From NCBI RefSeq assembly GCF_000972845.2, contig NC_040018.1, positions 5,171,022 through 5,235,021 on the forward strand: a stretch of DNA of 64,000 bases, read 5' to 3'. Positions within the stretch are counted from its first letter, which is position 1. Each line of letters begins with the position of its first letter. The notes beneath the pieces were generated by a model that was given only the letters and a program-made list of their open reading frames with translations, did not search any database and was not told where the DNA came from. A program made the translations under genes and the position numbers. Source of the stretch: Larimichthys crocea. Its lineage: Eukaryota > Chordata > Actinopteri > Sciaenidae. Below are positions 36,621 to 46,500 of this stretch, in pieces.

Positions 36621-39600
36621 ACAAATATAATCCATGTTGCTTTGTGGTCGATAAATCACCGGAACAAAGTTGCAGTGTTCAAGTGCTACCACAGCAAGTT
36701 GACTACTGCGAGATGGACGTTCTTTTGTGTGGAAAAAAAAACAACATAATCATTCTCTTAGTGAAGACCAAGGTGCGAGAAATATCAAATTTAATTTATT
36801 TAAGTGGGAGGGAGATTATAACAATTTTGTAACAAGACTGTGACAATTTACTGCTGTGTTCAAGAGCCAACTTCAAAATCTAATGTCTTAGTGACTAAGT
36901 GGGCTAAGGAACATACAGTACCATGTAAATGCTCTGGCTTTAAATCCACCACTTGTTTTATATATAATGCTGGCTCCTGTCTGTCCATAAATTCTCTCGT
37001 CATTCTCTTAACTAATGAAAGCTAAATAGTACAAAATGTCAAAAAAAGGAGTGGTAAAAGAATGTCAAAATACAAAAGCTGTCTTTTGACCCCGTCTCTG
37101 AGATACATTAGTGATCTTCAAGTGTTTTTTGTGTGTGTGTGTGTGTGTGTGGATGTGTGACTGTTGAGCTGACTGGCTGGCTGACACGTAAGCTCACAGT
37201 ACTTGCGTCTGAACGTCAATAATATTAATATATATCACCATTTGGCCTGTCACAAGGCTTTTACTGAAGCTAAAAATCATAAACACATTTACACTTTAAT
37301 CAATATCGTAAAAATATGGCGCTGCAATGAGTGTTCCTTTTCTCCTGAGACATGGGTGCCAAACACATTAATAGAACTTGAACATAATTTATGGGTTGAG
37401 GGGCGCCACTACAGCATTTGAGCGGTTATACGTCTCTCAATTGATTGAAAAGGCTGGGGGGAAATAACATTTTCTGCGATGGTTGTAATGAGATAGCAAC
37501 TGATAATGTGTTCCAAAAAAAAAGACCGCTAATGGTCGCAATGATGAAGGATCAAAAAGAGCTATGTGATTTCATGTCTACCCCGGCAACATGCTGTGTA
37601 TACCATTTAAAGTTTTAGTGAACAAACATGAATTAAAATGAGCTTTTAGGAATGCAAACCGTGAGCAGAAATACGGAGAAAGGTACATCGGAGCCTCTGT
37701 CGTAGAGGGTTTACAGGAAACAACTGTTTGTTAATAATTCATGATTATGACAGGGAATTATGTGCATGGATTCTACAACCACTACAGATTGAAGTGCATC
37801 AGAAAAATAAGAGCCAATTTACATTTTTGGGGCCAAGAGATTGATACTAATATGCCTTTGCTGGTGATGCTAAATGAGCGTATTGTTATTAAAGGCTACA
37901 TGTGTGTGTATGTGTGGGTCTAACCACTACAATCACATATTTGCCACAGTTTTAATTTAACAGGAGACCTTCTATTGTCTATGACATATTCTAGGGAGGA
38001 CAAGCTAGATTGTACATGTTTCAGTCACTTTGGATGACGTAACAGACAGTTACCTGTGCTGGTCAATAGGGGGTGTATTTTTGTCTTAACTGCTCCACCT
38101 GTGACTGTTCACTCCCTCCTACACTAACATAAGGGATGCACCTAAACATGTGTCTTAATATGAGTATATATACTTAGTTAGAAGTATTGTTCTTTCTTTA
38201 ATATATTATTATGCAAGGAAATGTATTCATAGACAAACAAAACTCACAGTTACTCATCAAAATCTGTTGTTTGGATCCTTGAAGTCTGACATATTAAATG
38301 TGTTTCCTCATTCTTTGGTGGCACATTGTTGCATACCTTGTCATGTTACACCCACCACTTGATCACTGTGAAACGTGTGTTACCTAATAAAGCCTTTCAC
38401 TTTCTCTTTTCACAATGTAATGTTTACCTACATAAAGGACATGAATACTTATTCCACCAGTGGGAAATTATCATGCTTAAAATGTTGATAATGACACTTC
38501 AAATGTGTTTTTTTCTTCTTTACAGGATAGGTTTTTGTATTTAGTTTCTATCATTTTAATTAACTTTTATAAAATCAAGCTTAGCTATCTGCGTCTGGGG
38601 ACAGGTTGTCAACAACTCCCCTGCCCAATGGTTATAATGTGAAAGCTTACAAAACCCAGTTTTTGCTACTGAAGGATAAAAATGACTGGTGTTTTTGTTT
38701 TTTTCTAAAGAGACCAACTAAAACTGTAGCTCTGAGCTCTTCCACGCTGTATTTGTGGGAAAGGTTTCTGTGCTCAGCTGTCCCCATTCCACAGTATGGA
38801 CAATCCAGCACAGTGGCCCTATCTCACATTAGTCTTCGTCTTCATATTCCATTCTTAGCATGTCTATTGCTCAACTTTGCTGGCTGACAGGTAATAAATC
38901 TTAATATAAATGCATAATGGCATGAATATTGGAATATATAATGCGCAGAATACTTGTTTGGTTATGGCTGCCAGGGCATAATCTGACTTTGAAAATATCT
39001 GTCATTTGTCAGCTTTTTACATATGGTTCCTCAGAAAGTCACCGAATAACATCAACAATTCAAGAACAACTAGATCAACAACAAGATCCGAGAACTTTTT
39101 TTCTTTGGACATTGTGAGTTTACAATGTATTTTTTATGTCACCGGCTGGTGTTCAATTTCTTTCCCAAATGAGTTTTCCAGAATTCCTCATTAATCATGA
39201 GCTGGGGAATCTCGGCCGAAGGAATATTTTTGTTGTTTATTTGTATATTTCTTGTTTTCTTTCATTTCAAATAAGCCCGCAGCATGTTTGACAGCACTCT
39301 GTTTTGAGCGAGTACAGTGGTGGAAGCGACAGGAGTGGTGTCTACAGAGGGAGCCTGTTAAAAGGAACAACTCTGGCTTTCACGAGAAATGAGTATGCAG
39401 ACGACTGGAGGCATGCTGTGCAAGAATCTATAGGCCTTTTTAGCGATGGCTGCATGAAATGCACTCTCCTGGTGGTGGAGTGGTGGTTTGGGATTGAAGG
39501 ATGTCCATGCGCACAGCAAGGGTCCTTTTTTCACTCCACACAGCACATCACACACTAAAACGTGTTTGACAAGATGACTACCAGTGTAGTAGACAGCGTT

Positions 39601-40059
39601 TAACAGTGACAAAAATTACAAATCAGAAAAGAGTTTCATATTCAGTCACAGTTGGTGTTAAAATCAGAATAAAAATCTGAAGCCCCCTTTGTACGAGACC
39701 GACACGGTCGAGTATAAACATGGCAGATTTTGAGACGAGATCTTCAAAAAGTACCAATCTCGAGTAGTACAAAAACTGATCACCGCACTCATATGCGTTT
39801 ATACCATTTCTCAAAAGTCAACACCGTATTCGTGTATCATATCTGCTGCCTGAAGCTGAAATATGTCTTTCACAAAATAAAGTATAAGTGTTTTGCTCAA
39901 GAAGGCCTCAACAATCTCTCTGGAGGAGCTGGGGATCGAACCAGAAACGGATTCGGATTACCAGGCGACAATACTCTGAGTCAGGAAAAGAAAGTTTTCA
40001 AAATGGAAAACTGGTTTAGAGTAAGGTAACCTAAAAAAAGAAAATCCTTTCTGTGACTC
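36621..40059. other. Non-coding stretch downstream of apip
   Basis: A (GT)n tract lies at about 37131-37151. A GGGGATCGAACCAG motif near 39931-39944 is a tRNA-like relic that produces the familiar GDRTRN read-through; it is probably part of an old repeat. No exon recognised. Confidence 0.45.
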
Positions 40060-40434
40060 ACATTTTTACTTTCCATCACTTTTTATTGATTGAGGCAAAG
40101 GCAGTTACTCACCATTACAATTCAGTTGAAGTGCACAGTATGTTCATGCCCGATATAGACCAAAGACCTTGATTCTTGTGCAGTCAAACTTGCATTTGAA
40201 CCTGATTACCACGATCTGACAGCTGCACACTCATGAGCCAACCCACAGTGCTTTGCAAGCGTATCTCCGGGTGCTTCCGGATCACACACGTTCAAATGTC
40301 CTCCAACCCTGAATCTGCCCCTCACCATCAAATATCAGGAAAATTTGAGGCAAGCAAATGATTACAATCAGCTCCTGATTGAACTCCACCGACCTTTGTG
40401 AAACAAATGTCTCTTTAAAACGCAGTGGTGCATG
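40060..40434 (-). other. apip: Predicted apip 3' UTR with poly(A) signal
   Basis: After the apip stop codon, the first AATAAA on the minus strand is at 40087-40082, giving a 3' UTR of about 370 nt. The cleavage position is an estimate. Confidence 0.5.
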
Positions 40435-40534
40435 TCAGACTATTCCCTTTTCTTCCGTTGGGAGGGCCGCAGGGTCCAGTCCACACTGCTTCATCTGGAC
40501 GGCGATGTCAAACAGGTAGTCGTAACATTCACAC
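40435..40534 (-). CDS. apip: apip coding exon 7 (last)
   Basis: Completes Met213 and encodes [20 protein letters not shown], then [12 protein letters not shown] and TGA. Acceptor GGTTTGTAG. The C-terminus matches the family length. Confidence 0.95.
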
Positions 40535-43500
40535 CTACAAACCGCAGCAGTATTTTAAGTATTGGTGAAGAAACAATTGTCTTTGTTAAATACCGTATTT
40601 TCCGGACTATAAGGTGCTACTTTTTTCCCACGCTTTGAACCATGCGGCTTATACAAAGATGCAGCTTTTCTATTGATTTGTCTTCAGCCGCCACGGGGCG
40701 CTCAAACGGGAAGCGAATTATTTTCACACCCTCACCCCCTTATCATGGAAAGCACACAAAGAAGTTCGTATGATGCAGCTTTTAAGTTGAAGGCCGTCGA
40801 TCTGGCTATCCAGGAAGGAAATAGAGCTGCTGCACGCAAGCTTGGCGTTAATGAATCCACGGTGAGACGTTGGAGACGACGATATAAATAAACATTTACG
40901 GTACAAAATCTTTCTGTGTATCCAGTAAATATCTAATTTCTCAACCTGGATATCGGCTTATAGTCGTGCGGCTTATATATGTAATTTTTTATAATTAAAA
41001 AAAAAAAGTGTAGTGGGTGCGGCTTATATTCAGGTGTGCTCTATAGTCCGGAAAATACGGTATGTCTGAAATCTTCTTGGTCATAAACAAAATCAAAGAG
41101 ATGAATAATGCTGGAAGGTAAATACTCACATGGTCTTAGCTTTTTCCCACGACTCCCCCCAGACGTAGACACCATGTCGGCGGACGAGGACGGCACATGA
41201 ATCTGGGTATTCTTCCATTGCCAAAGCCATCCGGTCTTTCAAGTCCTTCTCCTCTGGTGTATTTTCAATAATAGGCACGACGAGTGTGTCATCATACCTG
41301 GACATATGCAGGGTACAAAATGACAAATTACACTCGGGCTGTTAACTTTTTAGTGGCATTAACTTTTCCCATTAGAGTTCTGTCAGATAGAGGCCAGATA
41401 TATAGAGACATTCCTGCTCGGAGAACTTGACACTGCCGTCTGCTGCACTGTCTCTGATTTGGAGGCAATCAAATCAAAATATTACAATGACTATGAATCA
41501 GGCATGTGGCTCGGGAGGTAGAGAAGGTCAACCACTGATCACGGGGTGGCTTCAACCAAACCTCCTCCTGTCCACATGTTGAAGAGTCCTTGGACAAGAC
41601 ACTGAAATACAAATTGCTCTCAATGGTCAGGTCAGTACCCTGTGGGGCAGCTCGCTGCCATCAGCGTGTGCATGAATGGGTGAATAAGTGGTAGAGAGTT
41701 TGTAGAGCTCTGTGGATAAAAGTGCTGTATAAATGTAGCAATTTACTATTGTACTGAAACTGGGTAAATACTTTATCAAAAAAATCCAGCATCTCAAGTG
41801 AAAAGATGTACTGTTGTATATTATTTTAAGGTGAATATGTTTTAGTGTATAGGTGAATATGTTTTGGTGTATTTGTTGGTTAAACAGTACAAGTTGTCAC
41901 CTCAGATTTTATTAATTCTTCATGTTTGACTGATCAAAATAATAAATTATGACATTGATTTTTTACTGCTGTACTCTGTCAAGCTCCCGGCTGCCTCCTT
42001 CCCAGCTCCCAGAGAGGAACCATCTAAACCTCTGCCAACATTTCGCCCTTTTTTCTGCTGCCTGGATGGGTAATGAGCACACTGTCAAATCTTTGAACTG
42101 CTAAAATGTTATTTCTATCCGGCTTTGCAATAAATGCTAACATTTGAAGGCAGAAATGAGGCCACTCCGGATGACTAACAGTATTATTTCACACAATTAC
42201 ATACACAAACTGTACATGCATAAAATAAAAGAACACGTTTGGAGTAGCGGCCCATGTGTTTCAGCCTGTGATTTGCATAAGGGTTGCTGGGAAAACGAAG
42301 GCAAGACGGGGCACATTTATGTACGAAGAGATCAAGGCCAAGAAAGAGCTGTTCATATCATCATGTGTTTAAAATATAAAATACCTGCAGTCTTCATCTG
42401 TTTGAATTGATAAGGAACTTAAACCTGATGAAGGAAGTGAGCCTAACGTTCATTTCCACAGCAAGTTGGCAGCTTCTGGGAAATTTCTACTGTCAGACTG
42501 ATAGTAGGTGAATGAGTGCCAGAACTCCACCTTCACTAATTATTCTTGGTAGGCGAGCTTTTATTCATTTTATGTATCCTTGGAAGAGGAGCCACAGATT
42601 AGTTTGAGACACCAGCGAGCGGAATATACTGAATAAGAAGCGGTCATTTCTAACATGACAATATGTTAAATATAATCATCTACCATTGTAGCCATTGTAC
42701 TTAAGTTTGGATTTTTCAGGCCTGCGTGAAAAGGCTCAAACTAAGCTGAAGTACCCACTAAATTATTGTTTTTCACTGTACACTAGTTCTTGTTGGTGTA
42801 TCTAGGAATCTTTATTATCCCTGAGGGGCGATTTGTTGTGCAGCAGCACATGTAACATAATAACACATATACAAACAAAGGTAACGACAACCAGTAAAAG
42901 ACTAAATAAACACACACTACATAAAAATACAATGTTAATTCAGGTGATTTTTTTTCCAACAAAATGTACAATAGCTTCTGTGGGTCTGTTTGAATTTGAA
43001 AGTTTGGTTCAGCTGAATTCTCTGGACATGCCCTAACTGTGAGGAAACAGATAAGACTCCGAGGTCTATTACTCATGTTCCAGCAGATTTCGAAGGTGTG
43101 GTTTAACCTTTAAGCTCCCTTTGGTTAGGACAGGGAGTTAAGTTACAGAATTACACAGCTGAAGTGCAAGATTTCAAGTTACAACAACCAAAATCAGTTT
43201 CATTACAAACACGAGGTCAGGCAGGGTCCTGCTTCATGTCCCATATTTCACACTTTCACAGTGTCTTAGCAGAGCTTAGTTTTACGGTTCACTCATCGTT
43301 TTCTGCATAAGAATACAACTGTATTGTGTTTTATTGTTTTGTAATATCTCTGTATTTGTACAATATGTTTGTGTTGATTTGTTCTGTACACGTGACATCC
43401 ATTGCACGCCTGTCCATCCTGGGAGAGGGATCCCTCCTCTGTGGCTCTTCCTGAGGTTTCTTCCACATTTTTTCCCTGTTAAAGGTTTTTTGTGGGCAAG

Positions 43501-46500
43501 TTTTTCCTCACTCGAACCGAGGGTCTAAGGACAGAGGGTGTCACTCCCTGTACAGATTGTGAAGCCCTCAGGGGCAAATGTACTTTGTGCTATACAAATA
43601 AAATCTGATTTGATTTGAACTAAAGTAGGAATGAATAACATAATAAAAGATGGCCAGAGAAGATGGATATTTGTATTGCACCAATACATCCAATGGATGG
43701 CTGAGAGTAGTGACATACAGTCAACGAGCAAACTGAAGTCCTATCACCTCGTTTAAAGGCACTTTCTTATTTTTTAATTACTCAGACGCAGACTCAAGGA
43801 CTCACTCCAACATATGAGCTACCAAGTTGCCTCTAAAGACAGATTCTGAACACAGCACTTTGTGCGCTTCTCTGTAAATTGAGTGTTTTGACACTTTCAC
43901 AGTATAGAGCACCTATAGCAGCTTTATCACAGGAAAAAAAAGGAATTCTACAATATAAAGACGTTTAGGTGGCAAACCCAGTCAGTGAGTTTGCAGCTAT
44001 GATCTCGACTAGGAATGTGGAGATGCTTTCAAACCTCGGCTTGACCAAGAAATCAAAACGCTCATACTTCACTAATCGTTGCTGCTTGATCACATACCGA
44101 TAGTTAGTGCCTGAGGTGCCCTTACGAATCCCCTTGATCATTTCCTGGTGTGTTATCCTGAACTCTTTGCCAGGATACAGCAGTGTTGCCATGACAGCAG
44201 CCTTGGAGTGGGTGTGTATAACTGCCTGCGCCCCTGCATTTTAGAAAAGGAAAAGCAGATTTTGATTTTTGAGTGTCATCTACTAGTACTGTTTTTCCCA
44301 AATGGTAACCATGAAAAGGGAAGAACACTTGCCACCGCCCACAGATGACGAGCAGACTTTAAGGTGCACTGTCCTTTGAAATTCTTTGGGACAAATTTAA
44401 AGGTGCTGTGTGTCAGATTTAGGGGGCTCAGAATATGACAGAAATGGAATATAACATGCACTATGACTTCATTCATCTATAATCACCTGAAAATAAGAAT
44501 AACTGTGTTTTAATTACTTTCAAATGAGCCTTTTATATCTACAGATGCTGCAGTCCGCCACGACAAACTAAACACTTGTGATTTTTTTTTTTTTGCATGA
44601 TTCAAGAACGTCATACTTTCTCCTTCATGCTAAGGAGGCGAGAGTGCTGCAATCAAAAACTATTCTGATAGATGACCATGAATTTGTCACACTGGTCCTT
44701 TAAATTGTGTTAATAATGGCTCTGCTTTCATCAGTGATTATAAGTGAAGAATGGAAAACATTGTAGGATGGAGCATATGAGCAATTAATACAAAAGTATT
44801 TGTTTAGCGGGAGGTATTTAATTACACAGTTGGCGACTGTGAGTCTGCTTCTTTGTGAAACTGCAATCTAACAAAGCACAACTTTTACAGAAAAAAAAAA
44901 TATCTCAACTTTTATTTCAGAATAAACTGAAAAAAATAAATAAAATAAACTTGCAAGAGAAAGAAGAACAGAAGGGAATTATTTAGAGCCTACTGATTTT
45001 ACTATTTTGTTTCCATGACTGTTTATTACATCATTTCTAGCGACAGAATGATGTTCCGCCTTGAGATAACCAATTTCATTCAGCCTTTCAAATGAGGAAC
45101 ATCTAAATTCAAATAAAAAAAAATGTTTGTTTGTTTTTTTTTCAGTTTTCCCATTTCGTTCTTTGTGCCGTAGTACACCGTGGACTGGACTCTGACACAG
45201 ACAAAACAAGTGTATCACTGACTTAATTAAAAAGGTAATTGGTGGTGTGTGTATGAATGTGAATGAGAGTGACTCACCTCTCATAGTGTAGGCATTCATA
45301 AAAAGCGGTGTGCACTGGCTCTTCTTTAGCTTCTTCCAGGCAGGTGGACAGCTGATGTCTCTCTCTTCCACGTCGCACACAAACATGTCGTCCGGCTGAG
45401 CGACACAATTATCAGATTTAAGATGTAACTCTTACGTGAATACTGCTTAATCACATCTTTGATTAGAACAGAACCTGCTCACCTGTATCCTCTCTTTCTG
45501 GACGCCTGACGGTGCAATATAGATCTGCTCCCTGTGTGATACACGAAACAAACAACATGCTGTGTGTTAATATCGGAGAGAAGGACGAGGACGGTGAAGT
45601 GCTTCTTGAAATAGCGAATCCTTTTTTCAAATCCATAATGGGGGATCACGGCCTTGCACGGCATACAAAGAGCCGGACTCATCAGAGGTTATTTTGTCTT
45701 TATATCAAAGAAAATGTATTGAGTAGAAACTTTATGGCTACAACATTAAAAGAAACACTCAATAAAGATTTTCAAATCTTCCATGAAGAACTCAATCCCT
45801 CGGGTGGTTTTTGGTAGTAATTTTTTATACTTCTGCAACAGTCGTCGTCATCATTTTGAATCTAAAATCCTTTTTGTGTCATGCAATGCACTTTGAACTG
45901 CAAATGTGCAATGTAAATAATGTTATGACTATCTGATGTGTCATTTTCATAACCATAAGAAATGAAAAGTCTGAGCTAGAAAGCAAGAAATCAACTGGTT
46001 ATCAGTGTTAAACACCCAACCTCAAGCTGATCCCCGCAGAATCGCAAGGATCATAATTTTTGTTTAAATGCTGAGAGCCTGAACATTTCCCCATAGAATG
46101 TAGAGGATAAAGCCATTGTACGCCTCTTTATCTAACAACAAACACAGCAGATAAAGGAGCAGCCTATTGATTTTTTTTTTGTGTGCAAGGTTTGGCGAGA
46201 CCGCCTCAGGCTCTGAGTCACTTCTGAGTCAAAGTAAAGCTGCTGTGAGGAGAAGAAAACCCCAACAGGTTTCAAAAGTTAAAATACAGACCTGAACGCA
46301 CAGGAAATAAAAATACTCTCATTAGAACATATGTGCAAAACTGTGCAGCAGTCTAACAACACAACCCACACTTCATGTATTACATATTTTTATCTGGATT
46401 CATTTATTTTGTAAGTGAATACGTGTTGGCGGTTTTGTTTCAATAAACAGTTTTTAGGTTGCTGAGATGAACAATTAAAGCAGGATGAAGCTGAAAGGTT

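Noticed and set aside
39931..39960. tRNA-like GGGGATCGAACCAG motif
   Set aside because: No cloverleaf can be drawn around it. It is a worn B-box inside an old repeat, not a tRNA gene.
1..40000. Search for ehf/elf5 ETS-domain exons expected beside apip by human synteny
   Set aside because: No ETS-domain, SAM/PNT-domain or other recognisable exon could be found in either strand.
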